From assembly GCF_030731045.1 (NCBI RefSeq), contig NZ_JAVALS010000002.1, positions 310,001 through 374,000 of the forward strand: a stretch of 64,000 nt of DNA, read 5' to 3'. Below are positions 1 to 8,243 of the stretch, in pieces. This DNA is from Arthrobacter horti (lineage in GTDB: Bacteria; Actinomycetota; Actinomycetes; Actinomycetales; Micrococcaceae). Numbering within the stretch: the stretch's first letter is position 1; each line of letters begins with the position of its first letter. Under the pieces are notes generated by a model. It saw nothing but the letters and a program-made list of their open reading frames with translations. It was not told where the DNA came from and did no database searches. Made by a program: the position numbers and the translations under genes.

Positions 1-66
1 TGTCCGTGGAGGGGTCGATGGCGGGCGAGACCGCGGGGGCGGGGAGGCGGGAGGGGGAGGGTCCGG

Positions 67-1650
67 TCACTGGCCGACTGCTTTCTTGGACTGCTGCAGG
101 AGGAGGTAGGTCATGGGCGCCGAGAGCAGGATGAGCGTGAACGCGTAGGGGGCTGCCGAGGCGTAATCGATGGACGTGCTGTAGGACCAGAAATACGTGG
201 CCAGGGTGTTGGTTCCGTTGGGGGAGAGCAGGAGCGTGGCCGTCAGCTCGTTCGTGATGGCCAGGAACACCAGGGCCGCGCCGCTGGCCACCGCGGGGGC
301 GCTGAGCGGCAGGGTGACCCGCAGGAACGCCCGGAACGGGGAGACGCCCAGCGCCTGGGCGGCCTCATCCAGTTGCTTCGGCGCCTGTGCCAGGCCGGCC
401 CGGAGGTTCACCAGGGCCCGGGGCATGAACAGCAGGGCGTACGCGATGACCAGGACCGTGTTGGTCTGGTACAGAGCAGGGGTCAGCCGGATGGCGACCG
501 TCACGAACGCCAGGCCCACCACGATTCCCGGCATGGAGCTGGTGACGTAGTTGGCCAGTTCCAGGGTCTTGCTGAACCAGCTGGGCTTCCGGACCGCCAG
601 GAAGGCGAGCGGGAAGGCAGCCGCCGTGGTGACCGCCGCCCCGGCCAGACCGTAGCCCAGGGTCTGGGTCAGAGCCGGGAGATACTCCGACAGGTTCCAG
701 ATGGCGGGTCCGCCCACCACCATCCATCGGATCACGAACCACAGGGGGAAGAAGAGCGCCAGGGCCGTCAGAGCCAGGAGGAACAACTGCGAGGGCAGCT
801 GATACCAGCGCAACGGCAGGATCGAGGGCGAGGACTGGACTCCGGAGCCGATGCGGGCATACCGGGCGTTACCGCGGCTGCGGACCTCCGCCAGAAGCAG
901 GAGGAGACAGCCGAGGACCAGGACGGAGGCGAGCATATTGCCCGCCTGGCCGTTGAAGGTGGACCGGAACTGCTCCATGATCGCCGTGGTGAAGGTGTCG
1001 AAACGGATCATGGCGAAGGCGCCGTACTCCGCCAGCAGGTGCAGCGACACCAGCAGGCCGCCACCCGTCAGGGCGATGCGCAGCTGGGGCAGCACCACCC
1101 GGAAGAACACCGCCCACGGGCCCAGGCCCAGGGATGCGGCGGACTGCTCGATGGCCGGGTCCAGGCGCGCCAGGGTGGCCGCCGCAGGGATGTAGACCAG
1201 GGGGAAGTAGGACAGCGTGGCGATCAGCACACCCGAGCTCAAGCCCGCCATCGACGGGATGGCGGAGACCCAGGCATAGCTGTTGACGAAGGCCGGGACG
1301 GCGAGCGGCGCCGCCAGCAAGGCGCCCCAGAGCCGCCGGCCCCGCAGCCCGGTGCGCTCCACCAGCCAGGCGGCGGCGACCCCCAGGACGAGGCAGGCCG
1401 GGACGGTGCAGACCACCAGCCAGAAGGTGTTGGAGAGCAGCTCCATCACGCGCGGGCGGAAGATCAGCGCCACGGCCGTGTCCCAGCCGGTGGCCACGGT
1501 CATGTACGCCACATACCCCAGGGGCATGAGGGAGATCAGGGCCACCAGGGTGGCGATGATGGTCAATCCGGGAACGCCGGAAGGCCGGCCGGGGTGGGAA
1601 CCCCGGCCGGCCCGGACGCGCTGGGCGTCGCGATCCAGTGTGGTGGACAA
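67..1650 (-). CDS. Iron(III)-type ABC transporter permease
   Basis: Membrane permease of about 527 residues that would move substrate delivered by the lipoprotein encoded just upstream. It has two permease halves, roughly residues 70-260 and 330-520, each with several hydrophobic spans and an EAA-type loop (seen as EQSAASLGLGP and DEAAQALGVSP) that docks the ATPase. This double-length layout is typical of FbpB/AfuB iron permeases. It starts at a TTG four bases after the stop of the binding-protein gene, so the two are co-transcribed and probably coupled. The ATPase gene is not in the window and would lie beyond position 1; bases 1-66 show no clear start. Iron is inferred from the partner protein and the iron box. 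Confidence 0.9.
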   Translation of the reverse strand: MSTTLDRDAQRVRAGRGSHPGRPSGVPGLTIIATLVALISLMPLGYVAYMTVATGWDTAVALIFRPRVMELLSNTFWLVVCTVPACLVLGVAAAWLVERTGLRGRRLWGALLAAPLAVPAFVNSYAWVSAIPSMAGLSSGVLIATLSYFPLVYIPAAATLARLDPAIEQSAASLGLGPWAVFFRVVLPQLRIALTGGGLLVSLHLLAEYGAFAMIRFDTFTTAIMEQFRSTFNGQAGNMLASVLVLGCLLLLLAEVRSRGNARYARIGSGVQSSPSILPLRWYQLPSQLFLLALTALALFFPLWFVIRWMVVGGPAIWNLSEYLPALTQTLGYGLAGAAVTTAAAFPLAFLAVRKPSWFSKTLELANYVTSSMPGIVVGLAFVTVAIRLTPALYQTNTVLVIAYALLFMPRALVNLRAGLAQAPKQLDEAAQALGVSPFRAFLRVTLPLSAPAVASGAALVFLAITNELTATLLLSPNGTNTLATYFWSYSTSIDYASAAPYAFTLILLSAPMTYLLLQQSKKAVGQ

Positions 1651-1654
1651 GTGC

Positions 1655-2704
1655 TTAGAGCAGTCCTGCCTGGGTCATCAGATCGATGACCTTCGGCGAG
1701 TTGAGCTTCGCGGCGTCCACGGTGGGAGCCTGGAGATCCTTCAGCGGCGTCAGCTTGGCGTTCGCCGGGACCTCGGACGCGATCGGGTACTCGTAGGAGC
1801 TGCCGTTCTCCAGGACCTCCTGGCCCTTCTTGCCCGTGATGAACTTCAGGAACTGCTGGGCCTCGGCCGCGTGCTTGGAGGACTTCAGGACGCCGCCGCC
1901 GGAGACGGAGACGAACGCACCCGGATCCTGGTTCTTGAAGTAGTGCATGCCGATGTTCTTGGAGTTCTCACCGGTCTTGGCCTGGTCGCCGAAGTAGTAG
2001 TAGTGGTAGATCACGGCCATGTCGACCTCGCCGGCGTTGACCGCCTTCATGGCGGTGCTGTTGCCCTTGTAGGCCTTGGAGTTGTTCTTCATGGCCTTCA
2101 GCCAGTCACTCGTGGCCTGCTCGCCCTTGAGCTCCAGCATGGCGGAGACGATCGCCTGGAAGTCGGCGCCCGACGGGGAAGCGGCCCACTTGCCCTTGTA
2201 CTGGTCCTGCGAGAGGTCCATGAGGGACTTGGGGAGCTCGCTCTCCTTGACCTTGTCCTTGTTGTAGACCAGGACGGTGGAGCGGGCGGCGATGCCGGTC
2301 CACTTGTTGGTGGAGGGGCGGTAGGCGGCCGGGACCTGGTCCTGGGTGTCCTTGTCGATGTCCGCGAAGAGGCCGGCGTTCTCCACCTGCGTCATGGACG
2401 GGGAGTTCTCCGTCAGGAAGACGTCCGCCGGGGAGGCGGCGCCTTCCTGGATGATCTGATTGGCCAGCTCGGGGTCCTCGCCGTTGCGGAGGGTGACCTT
2501 GATGCCGGTCTCCTTGGTGAACTCGTCGGCCCACGACTTGGTCAGGGCTTCATGCTGTGCGTTGTACACCGTGATGCCGTCTCCGGAGGCCCCGGCACCG
2601 GCCGAGGAGGACGAGGCGGAGGGGGATCCGCCGCACGCGGTCAGACCGAGGGCGGCGCCGGCCAGCAGGGCGATGCCTGCCAGGGTGGACTTGCGCTTGA
2701 GCAT
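1655..2704 (-). CDS. Iron(III) ABC transporter substrate-binding lipoprotein
   Basis: Extracytoplasmic solute-binding lipoprotein of 349 residues. Residues 1-23 form a lipoprotein signal ending in the lipobox LTAC with Cys24, followed by a Ser/Gly/Ala-rich linker. The mature part begins ITVYNAQHEALTKSW, typical of FbpA/FutA-type proteins, and holds the tyrosine cluster YHYYYFGDQ that in this family coordinates ferric iron. The start is the ATG at 2704, with AAGGA a few bases upstream; a longer reading frame to 2776 lacks a ribosome site and would hide the signal peptide. It is the first gene of the importer operon, and an iron box lies about 60 bases before the start. Binding of iron, not of another oxyanion, is inferred. 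Confidence 0.92.
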   Translation of the reverse strand: MLKRKSTLAGIALLAGAALGLTACGGSPSASSSSAGAGASGDGITVYNAQHEALTKSWADEFTKETGIKVTLRNGEDPELANQIIQEGAASPADVFLTENSPSMTQVENAGLFADIDKDTQDQVPAAYRPSTNKWTGIAARSTVLVYNKDKVKESELPKSLMDLSQDQYKGKWAASPSGADFQAIVSAMLELKGEQATSDWLKAMKNNSKAYKGNSTAMKAVNAGEVDMAVIYHYYYFGDQAKTGENSKNIGMHYFKNQDPGAFVSVSGGGVLKSSKHAAEAQQFLKFITGKKGQEVLENGSSYEYPIASEVPANAKLTPLKDLQAPTVDAAKLNSPKVIDLMTQAGLL

Positions 2705-2763
2705 GGGTTGTCCTTCATGAATGTGGCTGGGAGCACCTCCCGGGAGGAGGTCACGGATCGACT

Positions 2764-2782
2764 GTAGGTTAGGCATCCCTTA
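2764..2782. promoter_or_regulatory. DtxR/IdeR-type iron box
   Basis: The 19-mer GTAGGTTAGGCATCCCTTA matches 14 of 19 positions of the actinobacterial DtxR/IdeR consensus TTAGGTTAGSCTAACCTAA. It sits about 60 bases upstream of the iron-binding lipoprotein start, where a repressor would block transcription in iron-replete cells. Site and position are seen; the regulator is inferred, since no dtxR/ideR gene is in the window. Confidence 0.72.
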
Positions 2783-2805
2783 TCGCGGCGCGTTTTCGCC
2801 TTAAG

Positions 2806-2821
2806 TGTGATCTAAATCACA
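2806..2821. promoter_or_regulatory. CRP/GlxR-type palindrome
   Basis: TGTGATCTAAATCACA is a perfect TGTGA-N6-TCACA site, the consensus for CRP and the actinobacterial GlxR/CRP family. It lies about 100 bases upstream of the iron importer start and 24 bases from the end of the GH76 gene. It would let cAMP/carbon status act on the importer promoter next to the iron box. The motif is seen; occupancy is inferred. Confidence 0.65.
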
Positions 2822-2845
2822 TGAAATGCGTCATGAAAGCGTTAA

Positions 2846-3862
2846 CTAATTGCTTTCGTTGAGCCGTGCGGCCGCCTCGAGCGACATCCACGCCTGCAGC
2901 TGGGAGGAGAGTTCGACGTCGGACGCGCCGGGGAAGACCCAAGCGTCAGCCACGCGTTCGCGGCCCGCCCAGAAGGCGCCTGCCGTCGCGGTGACCAGGG
3001 AGCGCGCGGTGCCCCGCACCGCCGTCGTCAAGCGCTCATCCAGTGCGGCCAGCGCGAGGTAGCGCGCCAGGATCCCGGTGAAGAGGCCGCCGTCGCCCGG
3101 GCCGTGGGTGATCAGGGTGCCATCCGGACGGGTGAGGTGCTCCGCGACCGCATGGACGAGCGCTTCGGCGCGGGCCAGATCCTCCCGTGTGCCGAGAGCC
3201 AGCAGGGTGCCGAGCACCGGCCCCTGGTTGTAGCTGTAGATCTCCCGGGCCACGGTGGTGCCGCCGTCGCGGTTCAGGTGGATGCCGTCCAGGAACAGCC
3301 CGGATTCCGCGTCCAGGAGGTTAGCCACAAGCCAGTCCACCAGGCCCCGGGCCCGGGCGGTGCGGCCGGCGCGTGCGAAGTAGAGCGAGACGGGCGCCGT
3401 GGCTGGGGTGTTCTTGAAGTCCCGGTCCCGGCTCCACCAACTCCCGCCGCCGAGCTCCGGTGTGCTGGCGGCCTCCAGCTCCCGTGCGATGACGCGATGG
3501 AGGGGCCCCAGGCGGACCCCCGGATCCAGGGCTTCGAGACGCTGTGCCGCCAGCCCCAGCCAGGCCATGTCGTCCGTGTAGGAGTTCACGTATCGGAAGG
3601 CATTGTGCAGCCGGATCGTCCGGATCACGCGCCGGGCCAGCCGGGCGTGCGGGCCGTGAGGTGCTCGCTCTCGCCGTGCGGCGTCCAGCAGGGCGTCAAC
3701 ATAATGGGCCTGCCACCAGTAGTGCCAGGTGCCGAGTTCGCTGAACGCCCGTCCGGGCGCCACGACCCGCCCCAGGTGCGTGCCGGGAAGGCCCGCCAGT
3801 CGCCGGCCGTGGCGGGCGATGACGGAAGCCGCGGCCTGGGCGGCCCGGAAACGGGAGTCCAT
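2846..3862 (-). CDS. Glycoside hydrolase family 76 (alpha-1,6-mannanase-like)
   Basis: About 338 residues with no evident signal peptide. The (alpha/alpha)6-barrel pattern of GH76 is visible: paired aromatic helices (ELGTWHYWWQAHYVDALLD), the segment YVNSYTDDMAWLGLA containing the adjacent aspartates that act as nucleophile and acid/base in GH76, and later repeats such as EIYSYNQGPVLGTLL. GH76 enzymes cut alpha-1,6-mannan. Lack of a signal suggests cytosolic action on an imported oligosaccharide or an unrecognised export route. It ends 24 bases from the CRP-type site and is read in the same direction as the iron operon, but without a clear functional link. Confidence 0.85.
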   Translation of the reverse strand: MDSRFRAAQAAASVIARHGRRLAGLPGTHLGRVVAPGRAFSELGTWHYWWQAHYVDALLDAARRERAPHGPHARLARRVIRTIRLHNAFRYVNSYTDDMAWLGLAAQRLEALDPGVRLGPLHRVIARELEAASTPELGGGSWWSRDRDFKNTPATAPVSLYFARAGRTARARGLVDWLVANLLDAESGLFLDGIHLNRDGGTTVAREIYSYNQGPVLGTLLALGTREDLARAEALVHAVAEHLTRPDGTLITHGPGDGGLFTGILARYLALAALDERLTTAVRGTARSLVTATAGAFWAGRERVADAWVFPGASDVELSSQLQAWMSLEAAARLNESN

Positions 3863-3976
3863 GAGCCCAGCGTAGGGGGTCTCCGGACGCTCGCCGTCGC
3901 GGTCCCCCGAACAGGGGTCAATTGCTCCGGAAATTCTGATCGCGGGCCCTCAGTACGGAAAAATTTCCAGTGCCTT

Positions 3977-4014
3977 GGCCCGGATATCTGCATATTAGGA
4001 GGGGTATCCGGGCC
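3977..4014. promoter_or_regulatory. Inverted repeat upstream of AraC-type gene
   Basis: Two perfect 10-base arms (GGCCCGGATA at 3977-3986 and TATCCGGGCC at 4005-4014) with an 18-base spacer that itself contains AGGAGG. It lies 44 bases before the chosen start of the regulator. It may be an operator, or an RNA hairpin that masks the purine-rich spacer. Only the repeat is directly supported. Confidence 0.4.
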
Positions 4015-4057
4015 GGGGTCGCAGACGTTCAAACAGTTCCATGGGGGGAGTGGTTCG

Positions 4058-5023
4058 GTGGAGGCGCAGGAGGCCATCGCAGCGCGGGGTGTACTGAACG
4101 GGCATGCTCCGAACGGGCACCAGAGGTACAGACTCAATATGGGTGCTCCGACGCCGCCGGATGCGATGGCGGAATTCCTGCACCAGGGCGGGGTCCAGGT
4201 GGCTTCCGGGGACCGCCGCCGCCTGGGCGTCAGCGCGCTGGGATTCGACGAATTCCTGGTGGCGCACTTCGTCAGCAGTCCGCTGTCCCTGCGCTGGATC
4301 CGTGAAGATCAGGATCTCAGGCGCCGCTACGTCTTCCTGTTCGTGTCCCGGGGCCGGGTGGAGCTCAGCGGTGAGAACGAACGCTACGAGGCCCCCGAGG
4401 GCGGCATCAGCGTGATCATGCCGGGCAGCGGGCCGGTGGAACTCGCAGCGCCACAGTCCGCCGAAGGTGTCCTGTTCTCCTTCGACGCCACGGAGGTGCT
4501 CCCCGTGGCCTTGCGGGCCGAATCGATGCGTCCGGTGTCGCCGCAGTCGCCGCTCTTCCGCGCGTGCTACGCCTGTCTGCGGGGCATCGTCGACGGCGAC
4601 GCCACCGGTCTGGACGAGGACACCGAGGTGATCCGCTCCCTGATGCGGGCGGTGGCCCACGCCATGGTCGCCACGGCCGGCCGGTCCACGCAGGGCGGCA
4701 GCGTTCTGGAGCGGGCACGGGACATCATCGAACGGGAGTTCGCCAACCCCCGGCTGACGCCCGACTGGATCGCGCTGCGTCTGGGCGTCTCACGCAGCAC
4801 CCTCGGCCGCGCCTTCACCGCTCAAGGCCTGAAGATCGCCGGAGAGGTCAGGAAAGTCAGGGCGGACAAGGCGGTGGAGCGGCTGCAGGCCGACCCTGGG
4901 GCATCGGCGAGGACGCTGGCGGAGGAGAGCGGCTTCGGTTCGGTGGCCTCCCTGAGCCGTGCGCTGTCCGAGTTTCACAGCGTGAGTTTCCATGACGTCA
5001 GGCGTGGCGCCCGGGCCGCCTAG
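4058..5023 (+). CDS. AraC family transcriptional regulator
   Basis: About 321 residues. The N-terminal part (to about residue 200) is a cupin-like sensing domain of the AraC-binding type (AEFLHQGGVQVASG, VELSGENERYEAPEG). The C-terminal 100 residues carry the double HTH of AraC proteins: LTPDWIALRLGVSRSTLGRAF and TLAEESGFGSVASLSRALSEF. The start is the GTG at 4058, seven bases after GGGGGGAG; an ATG at 4139 is the alternative and gives 294 residues. It ends nine bases before the convergent response-regulator gene. The target and ligand are unknown; the neighbouring GH76 and iron genes are candidates only by proximity. Confidence 0.88.
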   Translation: MEAQEAIAARGVLNGHAPNGHQRYRLNMGAPTPPDAMAEFLHQGGVQVASGDRRRLGVSALGFDEFLVAHFVSSPLSLRWIREDQDLRRRYVFLFVSRGRVELSGENERYEAPEGGISVIMPGSGPVELAAPQSAEGVLFSFDATEVLPVALRAESMRPVSPQSPLFRACYACLRGIVDGDATGLDEDTEVIRSLMRAVAHAMVATAGRSTQGGSVLERARDIIEREFANPRLTPDWIALRLGVSRSTLGRAFTAQGLKIAGEVRKVRADKAVERLQADPGASARTLAEESGFGSVASLSRALSEFHSVSFHDVRRGARAA

Positions 5024-5032
5024 GCGTCGTTC

Positions 5033-5749
5033 CTAGGGAGCACGGCGGGGAGTCGCATCGAGATACCCGTCAGACCAGGCGATGCGGCCGAAGTCGAGCT
5101 TGGAACGCACCATGAACCCCGCGGACGCGTACTTCTTCTTGACCCGGTCCAGGTACTGCTTGGCGGTCTCCCGTCCCACGTTCATGGCGGTGGCGACCTG
5201 TTCCAGGGTCAGGCCGGATGCGTAGAGGACCAGGGCACGCTCCTCCTGGATGCTGAGGGCCGGTCGGTCGGGGTCTCCGGCGATCAGGGATGCCACCTCG
5301 GACGTCATCCAGTCCTCCCCGCGGAGCACGGCGCGGATGGCCTTGACGATATCCTCCTCCGAGTCGCGTTTGCCGACGACGCCGGTCACCCCCGCGCGGA
5401 TGATGCTGCGGGTGAGCGGAGGGGACGCCAGCGCGGAGATGACCACGATCCGCAGACCGGTCTTCAGCAGCGCCTTGACCAGCTCCACGTCCACGCTGGG
5501 CGCCCGGTCCACCATCAGATCGAGCAGGAGCAGATGCGGCCACTGCCCGGGCGGTGCCGCGCGCACCCACGTCACGAACTCCGGTGCCGAGGACCCGCTG
5601 AAGACGATGTCGAAGTCCTCCCCGCGGGTGACGAGCTCTTCGGTGCGGTTGCGCTGGAGCAGGTGATCCTCCACGATGGCGACCCGCCACCGGGCCTTCA
5701 GCCCACCGTTCACTCTGCCGTCCTCCTCATTGATCCACGTCATGTTCAT
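5033..5749 (-). CDS. LuxR-type response regulator
   Basis: Two-component response regulator of 238 residues. The receiver domain (about 20-145) shows the acidic pair in VAIVEDH, the phospho-acceptor Asp in LLLLDLMVDR, the Ser in VVISA and the Lys in VGKRDSEED. The C-terminal domain (about 165-220) is a LuxR/NarL-type HTH (SIQEERALVLYASGLTLEQVATAMNVG). Its ATG overlaps the stop of the upstream kinase gene, so the pair is translationally coupled. A second ATG two codons in is possible. Target genes are unknown. Confidence 0.92.
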   Translation of the reverse strand: MNMTWINEEDGRVNGGLKARWRVAIVEDHLLQRNRTEELVTRGEDFDIVFSGSSAPEFVTWVRAAPPGQWPHLLLLDLMVDRAPSVDVELVKALLKTGLRIVVISALASPPLTRSIIRAGVTGVVGKRDSEEDIVKAIRAVLRGEDWMTSEVASLIAGDPDRPALSIQEERALVLYASGLTLEQVATAMNVGRETAKQYLDRVKKKYASAGFMVRSKLDFGRIAWSDGYLDATPRRAP

Positions 5750-8040
5750 CCTGCCATCACCGGGCTCTGCGGATACCTCAGCTCCAGAAGGTTCACGGCT
5801 CCCAGCTGTTCGTAGCGGGACGGCCCGGCCGGATCCTCGGGAGGCGCCACACCCGGCCCGATCAGGGTCAGCTGCAGCGAGTCGCCCATGGGGAAGAGCG
5901 ACGCCGTCAGGGCTCCTCCCGGTGGGGTCCCGGAGATTCCCCGGTACACCTCACGGGCCACCGCGCCGGCCGCCTCCTCATCGGCGACGTCGGTGCCGCC
6001 GAGTCTGAGCGCCAGCTCGACGCCGTGGTCCCTGGCGTTCTTGAGGGTGGGCATGAGCGCGCGGCTCAGATGCACCAGCTCGGGGCTGATCTGGACGAGC
6101 TGCCGCAGGTACAGCTCCTCCGTGCCGCAGCGCTCCCGGGTGGAGGGCTCGTGCGCCGGCCGGCCGCCGTCGGCGATCTCCTGCAGCAGCTGGACAGCGG
6201 ACTCGAGCCCCGCGCCCAGCCAGCGCTGGTAGCCGAGCCGTGCGGCCGTGGCGAGCTCCGTCCGGAGGTTCGCCACGAAGGCCAGGTGCTGAGACCGTGA
6301 GGCCTCCTCGCTCAGCTCCTCGACCAAGTGCTGGAACCGCGCCCACACCGCGGAGAAGCCGAGGCCGACGCAGGCGGCGATGATCAGGATCTGACCGCCG
6401 GCCCCCGACGACGGGTAGATGGTCACCGCCATGGCGGTGACCAGGACGGCCCAGGCCACGGCGCCCCACAGCGGCCCGTTCCGTCCGGTACGCAGCGACA
6501 GCAGAAGGATGAAGGGCCCGGTGGGTGCGAGAGCCTGCCAGTGCACCACCCCGTCCTGGCCGAAGGCGGTCGCCGCGGCCGAGAGGAAGAAGACCGCGCA
6601 CGTGGCAGCGATCAGGAGAGCGTGGAGCAGGAGGCCTGTCCGGCGCAGCCGCGGGGATCGTGAGGCGAACCAGGCGAGCGCCATGACGCCGATCATCGGG
6701 TACAGGGCCAGGTAGTGGTCCGTCCCGCCTCCCAGGGTCAGGATCACACTCACCGCCGTGACCCCGAGACCCCACAGCTCGCCGGTCTTGTGGTGCAGGA
6801 AGCCGACCGGACGGCGGAACCATTCGGCGCTTTCGGGCTGGAGTGCGACGGTGAGCGTGACGGTCGTTCCGGCACCGGGACTGCTCGCCACCCCTGCCTG
6901 GAAGCCGTTGTCGGCGGCCCTGCGGACGATGGAGGACTCGATGCCGCGGCCGCCCGGTGCGGGCCCGGCGAAACCGCTCCCGGAGTCCTGCACGGTGATC
7001 ACCAGCCGGCCGTCCGACTCGGTGGCGTCGATCCGGACCAGATCGGCGCCGGAGTGCTTGGCCGCGTTGGTCACGGCCTCGCGGACGCACCCGACGACGG
7101 CGCCGGTCACCGAGGCGGTGAGCATCTTTTCCAGATGCTCGAGTGCTTCATCCTCGAGCCCGGTCCGGGCCACCGGCAGCCGCTGCTGTTCGAACATCCC
7201 GCGGAGTCCGGCGTGTTCCACGAAGGGGCGTTCGCCGTGCAGGCCGCTCAACAGAAGGACGTCACGCGCACACTGATCGCGGACCTGTTGCTGGTCCGCG
7301 ACGCCGGCGCCGCCGTTGGCGATGGCGCCGAGGGTGTTGATCGCGGTGTCGTGCAGGACCCGTGTCTCCTCGGCCAGCTGGACGCTTTTGCGCCGGGCGA
7401 TCTCGGTGCGCCTCTTGGCGTCCTCGACTACGGCGGCCTCGGCGTCGGCGTCGTTGGCAAGCCTGAGCAGCCATGCCAGGCCGACCCGGACCGCCACGAT
7501 GATGGAGGTCTGGGTGACGACCACGGCGATGGGGAACTGGAAGCCCCAGCCGGGGCGGGCGAGAAGCATCGTGGTGCAACTGGCCAGCGCCATGAGGATG
7601 ATCAGGGGGACCGTGCTCCGCCGCAGGAGCAGGAGCCCTGCGACGCAGCCGGCGAAGTTCATCTCCCAGCAGGAGGCGAACACCACCGTGGAATCGATGT
7701 CACCGCCGGCGAGGAATCCCCAGAGAGCAACAAGGGTCATGCCGATCGGAATGGCGGGGGCGGGGACTGATCGCCATGCGGCCAGGAGCGACGCCGCGCC
7801 GAGACACAGCTGGGCTGCCATGAGGGGCCAGCCCGCCAAGCCCAGGGAGGCGAAGGTGGCGAGGGCCATGACCAGCTGCCATCCCGCGGCCGCCGTGAGA
7901 GCGGCGCGCCGGACGGATTCGACCAGCGACCCCGTGGCGCGTCCGGCGGCGCCGGCGAGGGGGGTCATGTCCTTCAGGACCGGGTCAAGGAGTGCACGCC
8001 GAAACGCAGGGCTGATCCGCCTGGCCCTGATTTCCCCCAT
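5746..8040 (-). CDS. Membrane sensor histidine kinase with duplicated membrane module
   Basis: Sensor kinase of 764 residues, partner of the overlapping response regulator. Residues about 45-195 hold several membrane spans. A dimerisation/phosphoacceptor segment follows (AEETRVLHDTAINTLGAI, with His as the likely phospho-site), then an HATPase_c domain with N-box REAVTNAAKHSG and G-boxes DSGSGF and GGRGIESSIVRR at about 330-400. Most unusually there is a second membrane region (about 425-570) and a further cytosolic part of about 190 residues (SQHLAFVANLRTELATAARL) without recognisable N- or G-boxes. The second half looks like a degenerate copy of a kinase module or a separate sensor. Start ATG at 8040 has AGGAG four bases upstream. 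Stimulus unknown. Confidence 0.86.
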   Translation of the reverse strand: MGEIRARRISPAFRRALLDPVLKDMTPLAGAAGRATGSLVESVRRAALTAAAGWQLVMALATFASLGLAGWPLMAAQLCLGAASLLAAWRSVPAPAIPIGMTLVALWGFLAGGDIDSTVVFASCWEMNFAGCVAGLLLLRRSTVPLIILMALASCTTMLLARPGWGFQFPIAVVVTQTSIIVAVRVGLAWLLRLANDADAEAAVVEDAKRRTEIARRKSVQLAEETRVLHDTAINTLGAIANGGAGVADQQQVRDQCARDVLLLSGLHGERPFVEHAGLRGMFEQQRLPVARTGLEDEALEHLEKMLTASVTGAVVGCVREAVTNAAKHSGADLVRIDATESDGRLVITVQDSGSGFAGPAPGGRGIESSIVRRAADNGFQAGVASSPGAGTTVTLTVALQPESAEWFRRPVGFLHHKTGELWGLGVTAVSVILTLGGGTDHYLALYPMIGVMALAWFASRSPRLRRTGLLLHALLIAATCAVFFLSAAATAFGQDGVVHWQALAPTGPFILLLSLRTGRNGPLWGAVAWAVLVTAMAVTIYPSSGAGGQILIIAACVGLGFSAVWARFQHLVEELSEEASRSQHLAFVANLRTELATAARLGYQRWLGAGLESAVQLLQEIADGGRPAHEPSTRERCGTEELYLRQLVQISPELVHLSRALMPTLKNARDHGVELALRLGGTDVADEEAAGAVAREVYRGISGTPPGGALTASLFPMGDSLQLTLIGPGVAPPEDPAGPSRYEQLGAVNLLELRYPQSPVMAG

Positions 8041-8243
8041 CGGCTCCTGACATCCTTTCCTGACACCGCTGGCTCATAGATTACGTCACCGGCCGAGCCC
8101 GGCCCGTTTCATGCCTCACGCGGAATGTGATGTAGTTAACACCTGATGTGTCGCCCGGCCCACCGGCCGGACGCGCCAGGCCCAGAACATCACCGTGCGG
8201 TCGCGGAGGGACCCTCCCGCGACGCCAGAAAGGCTGACCCGCG

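Noticed and set aside
1-66. Start of the ABC ATPase gene of the iron importer
   Set aside because: No ATG, GTG or TTG with a ribosome site is visible on the minus strand in these bases; the gene probably begins beyond the window.
3104-4057. N-terminal 318-residue extension of the AraC protein
   Set aside because: It is the open antisense frame of the GH76 gene; similarity to AraC proteins begins only after the GTG at 4058.
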